Origin: Stenotrophomonas raiganjensis (SeqCode)
Lineage (GTDB): Bacteria > Pseudomonadota > Gammaproteobacteria > Xanthomonadales > Xanthomonadaceae
Assembly: GCF_030658505.1 (NCBI RefSeq)
Contig: NZ_JAUTXR010000132.1
Location: forward strand, 1-45,310
Direction of reading: 5' to 3'
Length of the DNA: 45,310 nucleotides
A program made the translations under genes and the position numbers. The notes under the pieces were generated by a model that saw only the letters and a list, made by a program, of their open reading frames with translations, was not told where the DNA came from and ran no database searches. Every line of letters begins with the position of its first letter. The stretch's first letter is position 1. This document shows, piece by piece, positions 1 to 8,271 of this stretch.

Positions 1-399
1 TTCGAGGAAGCCGACGAAGTAGCCGGACCAGCCGACCGCCACCGTACTCACCACCAGCGAGTACTCCAGGATCAGGCTCCAGCCCACCACCCAGGCGAAC
101 ACCTCGCCCAGCGCGCTGTAGCTATAGGTGTAGGCACTGCCGGCGGCCGGCATCATCGTCGACAGCTCGGCGTAGGACAGTGCCGCGCAGGCGCAGACCG
201 CACCGGCAATCGCGAAGGAGATCAGCACGGCCGGGCCGGCCAGGTTGGCACCCACGCCGATCAGCGTGTAGATGCCGGTACCGACGATGGCGCCGATGCC
301 CAGCGCGATCAGGTGCGGCCAACTGAGCGTCGGGATCAGGCGCCTGCCGGCTTCGTGGACGGTGACGGAATCTAGGGACTTGCGCCGGAACAGGGACAT
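1..399 (-). CDS. APC-family amino acid permease (N-terminal part, cut by window edge)
   Basis: Inner-membrane amino acid/cation symporter of the APC superfamily; 133 codons are visible and the rest lies beyond the left edge. The protein opens with a short basic cytoplasmic tail (MSLFRRKSLDSV), then HLIALGIGAIVGTGIYTLIG, which is the TM1 segment with the glycine-rich GxGxIVGTGI substrate-binding loop typical of APC permeases. Two further hydrophobic segments follow, with the TM3-type motif YAELSTMMPAAGSAYTY between them. This layout fits the YhdG/CAT-like cationic amino acid permease group. The substrate cannot be fixed from the fragment. The ATG at 399 is the start that keeps a normal-length N-terminus before TM1. 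The 205 bp between this start and the end of the next gene are non-coding; I recognise no operator there. Confidence 0.88.
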   Translation of the reverse strand, partial: MSLFRRKSLDSVTVHEAGRRLIPTLSWPHLIALGIGAIVGTGIYTLIGVGANLAGPAVLISFAIAGAVCACAALSYAELSTMMPAAGSAYTYSYSALGEVFAWVVGWSLILEYSLVVSTVAVGWSGYFVGFLE

Positions 400-604
400 G
401 CAGGCCTCGGAAGGGGTGACTGAGAACGACAAGTTCCCGAGTGTGACCGAACGCAGCGCAGCATTACCACTGACGGGGGTCATGCCCGGGTTGAATGCGT
501 CACCGATGGAGGTTGCACGCCGTCATTGATGACGAAATCAGCACAATCTCAGCAAAAAATCGAACTCGTCCGACCATCGTCCGGCTGGCGGGGCAGACCC
601 AGGG

Positions 605-1024
605 TCAGGGCGATCGCGGCCAATGGCAGCCATCCTCCTGCCAGGCGTCGCTGTCATCGTGGAAAGTGGTGCGGCGGCCATCGCGGGCGCGTTCGTAGCT
701 CAGATCCAGTACCAGCGCGCCCTGGGTGCTCAGCCGGTAGCGCCCGTTGAGGCGGCCGTCGATGCGTTCTTCCCAGACGCTGTCGAACTGGTAGGGGCGA
801 TCCTCGGCCAGCACCGTGGTTTCCAGCGAAACCCGGCGCAATGGCAGGCGCTCGCGATGGCCGGCGTAGTGCACGTCGGCCCGGCCGTCCTCCAGCCAGC
901 GCCATTCCAGGTGGATGCTGTCATTGCGACCGCCGCTCAGGCAGCGATGGTCCTGCGCGGTACTGGCAGACGCAGTGCCGGCCAGCAGCAGCAAGAGCAG
1001 GGTGCAGCGAGCCAACCGGACCAT
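605..1024 (-). CDS. Secreted/periplasmic protein of unknown function
   Basis: A 139-residue protein with a clear Sec signal peptide: basic start MVRLARC, a leucine run (LLLLLLAG), then a signal-peptidase-I-type site near TASASTA-QD. The mature part is about 115 residues, rich in Arg, Glu and Asp. It contains two cysteines (DHRCLSGG near the start and DGCHWPRSP at the end) that could form one disulphide joining the two ends. The middle reads as a small beta-rich domain (repeated R-x-Y/V-x-L patterns). I do not recognise a family. The frame stays open upstream to 1336, but the signal peptide fixes the ATG at 1024. It stands alone between the permease and the aldo/keto reductase, transcribed with the latter 53 bp downstream, so co-transcription is possible. 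Confidence 0.7.
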   Translation of the reverse strand: MVRLARCTLLLLLLAGTASASTAQDHRCLSGGRNDSIHLEWRWLEDGRADVHYAGHRERLPLRRVSLETTVLAEDRPYQFDSVWEERIDGRLNGRYRLSTQGALVLDLSYERARDGRRTTFHDDSDAWQEDGCHWPRSP

Positions 1025-1077
1025 CCACGCGCATCCATTCGAGAAGGGAGCGCCAGCATAGCCCGCCCGCCACGGCC

Positions 1078-2148
1078 TCAGCTTCCGCGTGGCCGCAGGC
1101 GTGTACCACCGCTCATCAGCATGCGCGGCAACGGCATCTGCAAGAAATCGTGCGGGAAGGCCGGTGCCACCGCGCTGATCGCATCGAGGCGGGCCAGCAC
1201 CTCGGCGGGAAGCGCCAGCTCCAGTGCAGCCAGATTGTGCTCGAACTGCGCCAGGGTGCGGGCGCCGATGATCGGCAACGCGCCCGCGCCGGGTCGCTGC
1301 AGCAGCCAGGCCAGCGCGACCTGGGCCGCCGAACATGAGAGATCGGCAGCGATCTTTCCGACTTCCCCGGCGATCTGCAGTGAATGCGGGGTCAACGCGC
1401 CATTGATCAGGGCCACGCTGCGACGCGACCCGCCGGGTGTGGCCTGCAGCGAGTCGGTGCTGGCCAGGTCAGCCGCGCTGTACTTGCCGGTCAGCACGCC
1501 GCTGCCCAGGGGGGACCACGCCACCACGCCCAGGCCCAGGGCTTGAGCCATTGGCAGCAGTTCGTGTTCGACGCTGCGCTGGATCAGGCTGTACTCGATC
1601 TGCAGCGCCACCAACGGTGTCCAGCCGCGCAGGTCGGCCAGGGTCTGCATGCGCGCGATCTGCCAGGCCGGCGTATCGGAGATACCGGCGTAGAGCACTT
1701 TGCCGCTGCGGACCAGGTCGTCGAAGCCCCGCATCACCTCGTCCACGCCGGTGGTGTCGTCCCAGGCATGCAGGTACAGCAGATCCAGATAGTCGGTACC
1801 CAGCCGGCGCAGGCTGTCCTCCACCGAGCGCAGCATGCTCTTGCGATGGTTGCCGGCGTTGTTCGGATCGCCGGGCACGGTGGCGAGGGTGTATTTGCTG
1901 GCGATCACCAGCCGGTCGCGCTGGCCCCGGGCGAAGCGGCCGAGCAGGGTCTCGGCACTGCCATTGGTGTAGTTGTTTGCGGTATCGATGAAGTTGCCGC
2001 CACGTTCGACGTAGCTGTCGAAGATGCAGCGGGCCTCGGCTTCGTCCGCACCCCAGCCCCAATCGGCGCCGAAGGTCATCGTGCCCAGTGCCATCGGGCT
2101 GATTCGCAGGCCGGAGCGGCCGAGCAGGCGGTAGTGGTCCAGCGACAT
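1078..2148 (-). CDS. Aldo/keto reductase
   Basis: Cytoplasmic NADPH-dependent reductase of aldehydes and ketones, TIM-barrel AKR family, 356 residues. The catalytic tetrad is visible: Asp55 (NFIDTANNY), Tyr60, Lys85 (VIASKYT) and His127 (LYLHAWDD). The substrate/cofactor loop is present (VAWSPLGSGVLTGKY, then GARTLAQFEHNLAALE near the C-terminus, an NADPH-binding helix). It most resembles the YajO/Tas-like group of stand-alone AKRs; the physiological substrate is not evident. The start at 2148 (MSLDHYRLLGRSGLRIS) gives the family's normal N-terminus. An in-frame ATG at 2160 would add four residues. It is divergent from a LysR gene, which is the likely regulator. Confidence 0.92.
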   Translation of the reverse strand: MSLDHYRLLGRSGLRISPMALGTMTFGADWGWGADEAEARCIFDSYVERGGNFIDTANNYTNGSAETLLGRFARGQRDRLVIASKYTLATVPGDPNNAGNHRKSMLRSVEDSLRRLGTDYLDLLYLHAWDDTTGVDEVMRGFDDLVRSGKVLYAGISDTPAWQIARMQTLADLRGWTPLVALQIEYSLIQRSVEHELLPMAQALGLGVVAWSPLGSGVLTGKYSAADLASTDSLQATPGGSRRSVALINGALTPHSLQIAGEVGKIAADLSCSAAQVALAWLLQRPGAGALPIIGARTLAQFEHNLAALELALPAEVLARLDAISAVAPAFPHDFLQMPLPRMLMSGGTRLRPRGS

Positions 2149-2243
2149 GAAAGGTTCCATCACAGGAAGGCGGGCGTACCGCCGGGAGGCACAGCATCCG
2201 CCGCCCGATCCTGTGGATAAACTGGATGAAACCGGACTCACCA

Positions 2244-2258
2244 TGAAGAGTTGCTTCA
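2244..2258. promoter_or_regulatory. Candidate LysR operator (TGAAG-N5-CTTCA)
   Basis: A perfect 5-bp inverted repeat with a 5-nt spacer lies in the divergent interval between the aldo/keto reductase and the LysR gene, two bases before the preferred LysR start at 2261. LysR-type regulators usually bind interrupted dyads in such intervals and repress their own gene. The position supports that role, but the spacing gives T-N13-A rather than the textbook T-N11-A. This is a short motif and could occur by chance. Confidence 0.3.
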
Positions 2259-2260
2259 CA

Positions 2261-3163
2261 ATGAATCTCCCCGCACCGTTGTCGGCGGTGGTCGCCTTCG
2301 TCCACGTCGCCGACCATGCCAGCTTCACCCGCGCCGCCGATGCGCTGGGCATCTCGACCTCGGCACTGTCGCAGAGCGTGCGCGCGCTGGAAGCGCGGAT
2401 GGGGGTGCGCCTGCTGCAACGGACCACGCGCCGGGTTGGCCTGACAGAACACGGTGCGCGCTTCCTCGAGCGTGTACGCGGCGGGCTGGAGCAGATCGAG
2501 TCGGCGTTCGCCGATCTCGACAGCGCGCGCGCGGTTCCGGCCGGCAAGCTGCGCATCACCCTGCCGAGGATCGTCGCCGAGCGCCGGGTGTTGCCGGCAC
2601 TGCCCTCGTTCCTGGCGCGCTACCCGCAGGTGGATGTGGAACTGTGCGTGGAGCCGGCGCTGACCGATCTGGTGGCCGAAGGCTTCGATGCCGGCATCCG
2701 TCTCGGAGAGTCACTGGCGCGCGGCATGATCGCGGTACCGATAGGGCCGCCGGAACGGCAGGTGGTGGTGGCCGCGCCCAGCTACTTCGCGCAGTACGGC
2801 ATTCCGGCCAGCCCGCACGATCTGCAGGGCCATGCATGCATCGTCCACCGTCGTGCCAACGGCCGCTTGATGCCCTGGGAGTTCAGCCGCGATGGCCACG
2901 ACATGGAAGTGGAGGTTGATGGGCGGCTGGTGTTCAACGACGCCGAACTGGCCTATGCCGCAGTGCTGGGCGGGCTCGGCATGGCGCAGGGGTTTGCGTC
3001 ACTGGTGGCCGATGATCTGGCGGCTGGGCGCCTGCAGGCGGTGCTGCAGGACTGGCAACCGCCGTTCCCCGGTTTCCACCTGTATTACCCCGCGCGCGAG
3101 CATATGGCGCCGAAGCTTCGGGTGTTCATTGACCACCTGCGCGCGGAACTGCACGGCGGGTAG
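2261..3163 (+). CDS. LysR-family transcriptional regulator
   Basis: DNA-binding regulator of 300 residues, the normal LysR length. The N-terminal winged helix-turn-helix is at residues 5-62 (SFTRAADALGISTSALSQSV is the recognition region, followed by LLQRTTRRVGLTEHG). A LysR-substrate domain follows (GKLRITLP, then the LxxAVLGGLGMAQG-type end). It has the sequence style of the DsdC/CrgA-like subgroup that controls a neighbouring oxidoreductase. In-frame ATGs also exist at 2243 and 2147. I prefer 2261 because it removes a non-homologous extension and leaves the dyad at 2244-2258 upstream of the gene. It is divergent from the aldo/keto reductase, its probable target. Confidence 0.88.
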   Translation: MNLPAPLSAVVAFVHVADHASFTRAADALGISTSALSQSVRALEARMGVRLLQRTTRRVGLTEHGARFLERVRGGLEQIESAFADLDSARAVPAGKLRITLPRIVAERRVLPALPSFLARYPQVDVELCVEPALTDLVAEGFDAGIRLGESLARGMIAVPIGPPERQVVVAAPSYFAQYGIPASPHDLQGHACIVHRRANGRLMPWEFSRDGHDMEVEVDGRLVFNDAELAYAAVLGGLGMAQGFASLVADDLAAGRLQAVLQDWQPPFPGFHLYYPAREHMAPKLRVFIDHLRAELHGG

Positions 3164-3202
3164 AGACCCGCCTCATGAACGCCGATGGCGCCAGCGCCGG
3201 TA

Positions 3203-3832
3203 TCAGCCGTTCAGCCCCAACCGGATGCCGAACCCCACCAGGAACAGGCCGGCCACGCGGCGCAGTGCATCGCTGATCCGCGGGTGCTGGATCAGGCGGC
3301 GGCGGGCCAGGTTGCCCGCGCCGATCAGCATCGAGCAGTAGGCGATGCTGACCACCAGGATGATGCCGGCCAGGGCCGCGAAGGTGGCGATGCCCTGGTG
3401 TGCCTTGGGATCGATGAACAATGGCAGGAAGGCCATGTAGAACAGGATCGCCTTCGGGTTGAGCAGGCTCACCAGGATCGCCTGCTGGAAGTAGCGGCCC
3501 GGCTGCATGCGGATCGGGCCGGCGTCACCGCCCTCGTGCTTCGGCGTGCGCAGCAGGCTGATGCCTACCCACACCAGGTAGGCCGCACCCAGGTACTGCA
3601 CGGCGTGGAACACCAGCGGGTTGGCCGTCAGGAGTGCGGCCACGCCGGCCAGCGCCAGCCACATCAGGATCTGATCGCCGACCAGCAGTCCGGCGAGTGC
3701 GGTGTAGCCGCCGCGTACGCCGCCCCGGCCGGTGGCGGTCAGCAGGGTGAAGGTGCCGGGGCCGGGCAGGGCGAGAAACACCAGCACGGCGACCAGAAAC
3801 GTCCACAGGTCCTGGATGCCCATCCACGGCAT
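3203..3832 (-). CDS. LysE/RhtB-family amino acid exporter
   Basis: Inner-membrane exporter of 209 residues, the usual size for LysE/RhtB proteins, with about six hydrophobic segments. The N-terminal FLALPGPGTFTLLTATGRGG is the conserved PGP motif region of this family. The middle AYLVWVGISLLRTP and SLLNPKAILFYMAFLPLFID (the NPK motif before a membrane helix) are equally typical. Members expel amino acids such as threonine, homoserine, leucine or lysine; the substrate here is not deducible. The start at 3832 is preceded by a weak AGAGAA; MGIQD at 3823 is an alternative. It converges with the LysR gene on its left and is followed upstream, 15 bp away, by the end of a second LysR gene on the same strand. 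Confidence 0.9.
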   Translation of the reverse strand: MPWMGIQDLWTFLVAVLVFLALPGPGTFTLLTATGRGGVRGGYTALAGLLVGDQILMWLALAGVAALLTANPLVFHAVQYLGAAYLVWVGISLLRTPKHEGGDAGPIRMQPGRYFQQAILVSLLNPKAILFYMAFLPLFIDPKAHQGIATFAALAGIILVVSIAYCSMLIGAGNLARRRLIQHPRISDALRRVAGLFLVGFGIRLGLNG

Positions 3833-3847
3833 GGCGGCGTTCTCTTG

Positions 3848-4819
3848 TTACGGGGGGCCGTCATTGTCGGCCAGCGCTGCGGCGGGCGACAGGGGGCCGG
3901 CGAGTCCATCGGGCATGCCAGACAGCAGCGGTTGCAGGTGCTGGCGCAGCTGTGCGTGCAGCTGCCGCACCGCCGGCGAGAACTGCTTGCGGTGCGGGCA
4001 GACCAGCTGCAGCGGGATGTGGCTGCCGATGCCGTCGAGCAGCAACTGCAGGCGCCCGCCCAGCACGTCCTCGCGCAGGTCCAGCCAGGATTTGTAGGTG
4101 ATGCCTTCGCCGGCCAGCGCCCAGCGCCGTACTACGTCGGCATCGTCGCACACCAGCGGGCCGCGCACGGGAATCAGCGTGCGGCGCCCGTCGACCTCGA
4201 ATGACCAGCGATCGTAGGCGCGGCCATTGAGCTGGTAGACCAGGCAGTCATGCTCGCGCAGGTCATCCAGCCGCGTGGGGGTGCCGCGCCGCTGCAGGTA
4301 GCCGGGCGAGGCCGCGAGCACCCGGCGATTGCCCTCCAGCAGGGGCAGGGCAACGTAGTTGGCGTCGTCGAAGTGGCCGATGCGGATGGCTACGTCGACC
4401 GGGTCGCGGAACACATCGGCCACTTCGTCGGACAGGCGCAGGTGCAGGCGCAGCCGGGGATGCGCGGCGCGGAAGGCCGCCAGCCACGGCAGCAACAGGT
4501 TGCGGCCGAAGTCCGACGGTGCCGACAGCTGCAGGGTGCCGTGCAGTTCGGCATCCTCGCCCTGCACGCGGGCCCGTCCTTCGCGCAGGGTGGCCAGCAC
4601 CTCCTGCGCATACGGCAGGTACAGCGCGCCCTCGCCGGTCAGGCGCAGGCTGCGGGTGGTGCGCGCGAACAGGCGCAGGTCGAGCTCGCGTTCCAGCCGC
4701 GCTATCGCCGCAGCGACCTGGCCGGGCAACAGATCGGCCTCGCGCGCGGCCTGCGAGAAGCTGCCCAGCGCAGCGGTGCGGACGAACAGCTGCAGGTCGT
4801 CGAAGCGGATCATCTTCAT
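3848..4819 (-). CDS. LysR-family transcriptional regulator
   Basis: A 323-residue LysR regulator. The helix-turn-helix occupies roughly residues 4-60 (GSFSQAAREADLLPGQVAAA, then LFARTTRSLRLTGEG). The effector domain follows, with GTLQLSAPSDFGRNLLLPWL at its start and the AxRxGxxDDAxYVALPL pattern of the CrgA-like subgroup. The C-terminal tail after about residue 290 (LSGMPDGLAGPLSPAAALADND) is longer than usual and low in complexity. ATG codons at 4819 (MKMIRFDD) and 4813 are both plausible starts. The gene is divergent from the medium-chain dehydrogenase at 4911 across 91 bp, which is the classic arrangement for a LysR regulator and its target. Confidence 0.88.
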   Translation of the reverse strand: MKMIRFDDLQLFVRTAALGSFSQAAREADLLPGQVAAAIARLERELDLRLFARTTRSLRLTGEGALYLPYAQEVLATLREGRARVQGEDAELHGTLQLSAPSDFGRNLLLPWLAAFRAAHPRLRLHLRLSDEVADVFRDPVDVAIRIGHFDDANYVALPLLEGNRRVLAASPGYLQRRGTPTRLDDLREHDCLVYQLNGRAYDRWSFEVDGRRTLIPVRGPLVCDDADVVRRWALAGEGITYKSWLDLREDVLGGRLQLLLDGIGSHIPLQLVCPHRKQFSPAVRQLHAQLRQHLQPLLSGMPDGLAGPLSPAAALADNDGPP

Positions 4820-4910
4820 TGCCAGAGTGAAAGTGCTGCCTGATTCTGCGCCTTTCTGCAGGACCGCGCGCGGCGCAACCTGTCCACTCCTTTCCCACTG
4901 GACCGCTGCC

Positions 4911-5918
4911 ATGCGCGCCATTGCCTACACCCACGCCGGCCTGCCGATCGATGATGTCCAGGCCCTGATCGACATTGAACTGGAGCTGCCGCAGCCCGGC
5001 CCGCGCGACCTGCGGGTGGCGGTGCGCGCGGTGGCGGTCAATCCGGTCGACACCAAGGTCCGCCGCGGCGTGGCCACCGACGGCCCGCGTGTGCTGGGCT
5101 GGGATGCGGTCGGCACCGTCGACGCCGTAGGCAGCGACGTGACCCTGTTCCAGCCCGGTGATGCGGTCTACTACGCTGGTGTCATTGATCGTCCGGGCAG
5201 CAATGCCGAGTACCAGCTGGTGGATGAGCGCAGCGTTGGCCGCAAGCCGGCCAGTCTCGATGACGCCGCTGCCGCCGCGTTGCCGCTGACCGCGATCACC
5301 GCCTGGGAGCTGCTGTTCGACCGTCTGCGCATTCCCGAAGGCGGTGGCGAAGGCCAGACCCTGCTGGTGATCGGTGCCGCCGGTGGCGTCGGCTCGATCC
5401 TGGTGCAGCTGGCGCGGAAGCTGACGAAACTGACCGTGATCGGCACCGCCTCGCGCCCGGATACCCAGGACTGGGTGTATGCGATGGGCGCGCACCATGT
5501 GATCGACCACAGCCTGCCACTGGCCGAGGGCCTGGCACGACTGGGCATCAGCGAGGTGCAGCACGTGGCCAGCCTGACCCATTCCGACCAGCACTATGCA
5601 CAGATCGTGGAGCTGCTGGCACCGCAGGGCCAGTTCGGCTTGATCGACGACCCGGGCCAGGTGGATGTGATGGCGCTCAAGCGCAAGGCGCTGTCACTGC
5701 ACTGGGAATCGATGTTCACCCGCCCGCTGTACCGGACGGCGGACATGCAGCGCCAGCACGAACTGCTGAACCGCGTGGCCGAGCTGATCGATGCCGGTGT
5801 GCTGCAGACCACGCTGGGCGAGCATTTCGGCCGTATCGACGCGGCCAACCTGCGGCGCGCCCATGCGCTGCTGGAGAGCCACCGCGCCAAGGGCAAGATC
5901 GTGCTGGAAGGCTGGTAG
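4911..5918 (+). CDS. Zinc-type alcohol dehydrogenase-like / quinone oxidoreductase family protein (MDR superfamily)
   Basis: A 335-residue NADPH-dependent oxidoreductase of the medium-chain dehydrogenase/reductase superfamily. The GroES-like N-terminal half contains AVNPVDTKVRRG and VLGWDAVGTVDAVG; the Rossmann half contains TLLVIGAAGGVGSILVQLA, with the GxGxxG-type dinucleotide loop. The catalytic-zinc Cys/His ligands of true alcohol dehydrogenases are not seen, so it belongs to the zinc-free quinone-reductase-like group often named adh_fam_1. It likely reduces quinones or enones. The ATG at 4911 opens directly with the conserved MRAIAYTHAG. The divergent LysR gene is its likely regulator. 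A strong palindrome follows the stop and may end transcription. Confidence 0.9.
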   Translation: MRAIAYTHAGLPIDDVQALIDIELELPQPGPRDLRVAVRAVAVNPVDTKVRRGVATDGPRVLGWDAVGTVDAVGSDVTLFQPGDAVYYAGVIDRPGSNAEYQLVDERSVGRKPASLDDAAAAALPLTAITAWELLFDRLRIPEGGGEGQTLLVIGAAGGVGSILVQLARKLTKLTVIGTASRPDTQDWVYAMGAHHVIDHSLPLAEGLARLGISEVQHVASLTHSDQHYAQIVELLAPQGQFGLIDDPGQVDVMALKRKALSLHWESMFTRPLYRTADMQRQHELLNRVAELIDAGVLQTTLGEHFGRIDAANLRRAHALLESHRAKGKIVLEGW

Positions 5919-5952
5919 GGCCAGTTGTTCCCGCGCCCTTGGGGGCGCTCCC

Positions 5953-5991
5953 GGGCCAGAGCCCTTTCCCAAGAGGAAAGGGCTCTGGCCC
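5953..5991. terminator. 17-bp perfect inverted repeat (palindromic repeat, terminator-like)
   Basis: GGGCCAGAGCCCTTTCC (5953-5969) pairs perfectly with 5975-5991 across a CAAGA loop. It lies between the converging ends of the dehydrogenase and the GST gene. It lacks a T run, so Rho-independent termination is uncertain. The inner half (GAGCCCTTTCC / GGAAAGGGCTC) is the same as in the palindromes at 9358 and 23408, so it belongs to a repeat family. Confidence 0.6.
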
Positions 5992-5997
5992 CGGCCT

Positions 5998-6603
5998 TCA
6001 GGCCACGCCGTTGTCGACGTATTCGGCGAAACCGGGCTGCCGGCGCAGACGCTCGAACCAGGCCTCGACGTGGGCCAGTGCGGGCTTGCACCCCGGCGTG
6101 CTGCGCCAGCGTTGGGTCGACAGGCCCAGCACGATGTCGGCTAGGGTGAAGGTGTTGCCCGCGATGCAGCCTTCGGTGGCGGCCAACTGTCCATCGAGCA
6201 CACCCATCAGCCGGTTCCACTGCGCCAGGCTGGCCTCCGCACGCGCGTCGTCCGGATAGTGCGGGTGCTGCCGCACGCGCGCCATGAACACATGGCGCCA
6301 GGCGCTGTTGAGGTCGCTGGCCTGCCAATCCATCCATTGCTCCACCCGGGCCCGGTCCTGCGCTGCACTCGGCAGCAGGTCCTCGCGTCCGGCGCGCGTG
6401 GCCAGGTAGCGGCAGATGCTGTTGGATTCCCACAGCACGAAGTCGCCATCGCGCAGCACCGGCACCTGCCGGTTCGGGTTCAGCGCGGACAGCAGGTCCG
6501 GCGTCGGTGCCGGCTCGTGGTGCAGGGGCAGATCCAGCCCCGCGCACAGCCACAGCACCTTGCGCACGTTGATGGAGGTAGGCTTTCCGTACAGAGCAAG
6601 CAT
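5998..6603 (-). CDS. Glutathione S-transferase family protein
   Basis: A 201-residue cytoplasmic GST-fold protein. The N-terminal thioredoxin-like domain (about residues 1-75) has MLALYGKPTSINVRKVLWLC, where Ser10/Asn12 occupy the glutathione-activating position, then NPNRQVPVLRDGDFVLWESN, with the cis-proline of the QVPVL motif and the ES pair that binds the glutathione glutamate. The all-helical C-terminal domain holds the family motif FTLADIVLGL (N-capping box). It resembles the beta/theta-like bacterial GSTs; the substrate is unknown. It is divergent from rmuC across 46 bp, and its 3' end faces the palindrome at 5953. Confidence 0.9.
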   Translation of the reverse strand: MLALYGKPTSINVRKVLWLCAGLDLPLHHEPAPTPDLLSALNPNRQVPVLRDGDFVLWESNSICRYLATRAGREDLLPSAAQDRARVEQWMDWQASDLNSAWRHVFMARVRQHPHYPDDARAEASLAQWNRLMGVLDGQLAATEGCIAGNTFTLADIVLGLSTQRWRSTPGCKPALAHVEAWFERLRRQPGFAEYVDNGVA

Positions 6604-6649
6604 GGTCCTGGGCGCAGCGCATGAGACTCGCCCAGCCTACACTTGCCCC

Positions 6650-8200
6650 ATGCAAACCGAATATCTGCTCATTGCCGGCCTTCTATTGGCCGTGCTCATC
6701 CTGCAGCTGGTCGCCCTGCTGCGCCGCCCACCGCACGATCGCCTGGAACAGGCGGTGCGCGAGGAGGCGCGGTCCGGGCGCAGTGAACTGCGTGAACAGC
6801 TCGATGGCTTCGCACGCGCGCTGACCGACCTGTCCACCCGCACCGACCAGCGCCTGGACCTGCTGCGCGAAGCGCTGGGTGAAGACGCCCGCAAGGCACG
6901 CGCCGAGGCAGCTGACAGCCAGCAGCGCGGCGCCGCCTTGATGGGCCAGCGGCTGCAGGAACTGCGCGGTCAGCTGGAAACCTTCGGCCAGCAGCAAGAG
7001 GCGCGCATCCACGCGTTCGGCCAGCAGTTGCAGGAGCTCACCGGGCGCACAGACGCCCAGCTCGGCGCGCTGCGCCAGACGCTGGTGGATGATGCACGCA
7101 AGGGCCGTGAGGAGGGCGCGCAGTCGCAGCAGCGCCTGACCGAAAGCCTTGGCCTGCGCCTGCAGGAACTGACCCAGCGCAACGAACAGCGCATCGCCGA
7201 GATGCGCACCACGCTGGAAGAACAGCTGCGCGCGCTGCAGAACGACAATGCGCAGAAGCTGGAGCAGATGCGCCACACCGTGGACGAGAAGCTGCAGTCG
7301 ACGCTGGAAACGCGCCTGGGCAATTCCTTCAAGCTGGTCTCCGAGCGGCTCGAACAGGTGCAGCGGGGCCTCGGCGAGATGCAGCAGCTGGCCACCGGCG
7401 TTGGCGATCTCAAGCGTGTGCTGACCAACGTCAAGAACCGTGGCAGCTGGGGCGAAGTACAGCTGGAGAACATCCTCGAACAGACGCTCACCCAGGAGCA
7501 GTACGCGCGGGCAGTGAAGGTACGCCCGGACAGCGGTGAGATGGTCGACATCGCCGTGCGCCTGCCGGGCCGCAGCAGCGATGACACGCCGGTGTGGCTG
7601 CCGATCGACTCCAAGTTCCCGCGCGAGGACTACGAGCGGCTGCTGGACGCGCAGGAACAGGGTGACGCCGAGGGCGTGCGCCTGCAGGGCATCCAGCTGG
7701 AGCGCGCGGTACGCGTGCAGGCCAAGTCGATCTGCGACAAGTACATCGCGCCGCCGCATACCACCGACTTCGCGGTGATGTTCCTGCCCACCGAAGGCCT
7801 GTACGCCGAGGTGATCCGGCGTCCCGGCCTGGTCGACCTGCTGCAGCGCGAGCATCGCGTGGTGGTGGCCGGTCCGACCACGGTCACCGCGCTGCTCAAC
7901 AGCCTGCAGATGGGCTTCCGCACATTGGCCATCGAGCAGCGCTCCAGCGAGGTGTGGAGCCTGCTGGGGGCGGTGAAGAGCGAGTTCGGCAAGTTCGCCG
8001 GCATCCTCGAGAAGGCCGAGAAGCAGATCACCACGGTCGGGCGCAGCATCGGCGAGGCCAGCCGCAAGACGCGCACCATCGAGCGTCGCCTGCGTGGCGT
8101 GGAGTCACTGGCCGCCGAGCAGGCCCAGTCGCTGCTGGGCGGCCTGGCCGATGCTGAGGCCACGGCCGAGGACGAAGGCGATGACGGCGACGAAGCCTGA
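6650..8200 (+). CDS. rmuC: DNA recombination protein RmuC
   Basis: A 516-residue RmuC homologue. RmuC limits recombination at inverted repeats in E. coli and has a PD-(D/E)XK-like nuclease fold. One membrane helix lies at residues 5-23 (LLIAGLLLAVLILQLVALL), then a long coiled coil to about residue 250 made of repeated RxQLQELxGR-like heptads. The conserved RmuC domain follows: NRGSWGEVQLENILEQ, LPIDSKFPREDYERL and DFAVMFLPTEGLYAEV, ending with QMGFRTLAIEQRSSEVW. The C-terminal tail is acidic (EDEGDDGDEA). The start at 6650 is the one that precedes the membrane helix; longer in-frame extensions overlap the GST gene on the other strand. No strong Shine-Dalgarno is visible. Confidence 0.95.
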   Translation: MQTEYLLIAGLLLAVLILQLVALLRRPPHDRLEQAVREEARSGRSELREQLDGFARALTDLSTRTDQRLDLLREALGEDARKARAEAADSQQRGAALMGQRLQELRGQLETFGQQQEARIHAFGQQLQELTGRTDAQLGALRQTLVDDARKGREEGAQSQQRLTESLGLRLQELTQRNEQRIAEMRTTLEEQLRALQNDNAQKLEQMRHTVDEKLQSTLETRLGNSFKLVSERLEQVQRGLGEMQQLATGVGDLKRVLTNVKNRGSWGEVQLENILEQTLTQEQYARAVKVRPDSGEMVDIAVRLPGRSSDDTPVWLPIDSKFPREDYERLLDAQEQGDAEGVRLQGIQLERAVRVQAKSICDKYIAPPHTTDFAVMFLPTEGLYAEVIRRPGLVDLLQREHRVVVAGPTTVTALLNSLQMGFRTLAIEQRSSEVWSLLGAVKSEFGKFAGILEKAEKQITTVGRSIGEASRKTRTIERRLRGVESLAAEQAQSLLGGLADAEATAEDEGDDGDEA

Positions 8201-8271
8201 GCCACGTCGACACCCCGCCTGCATGGTCGATGCGTATGCTGGCGGCCTGTCCTACTGGATCAGGTAACGCC

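Noticed and set aside
400..604. Small plus-strand frames between the permease and the secreted protein
   Set aside because: No ribosome-binding site, no homology and arginine-rich composition; treated as upstream region of the permease.
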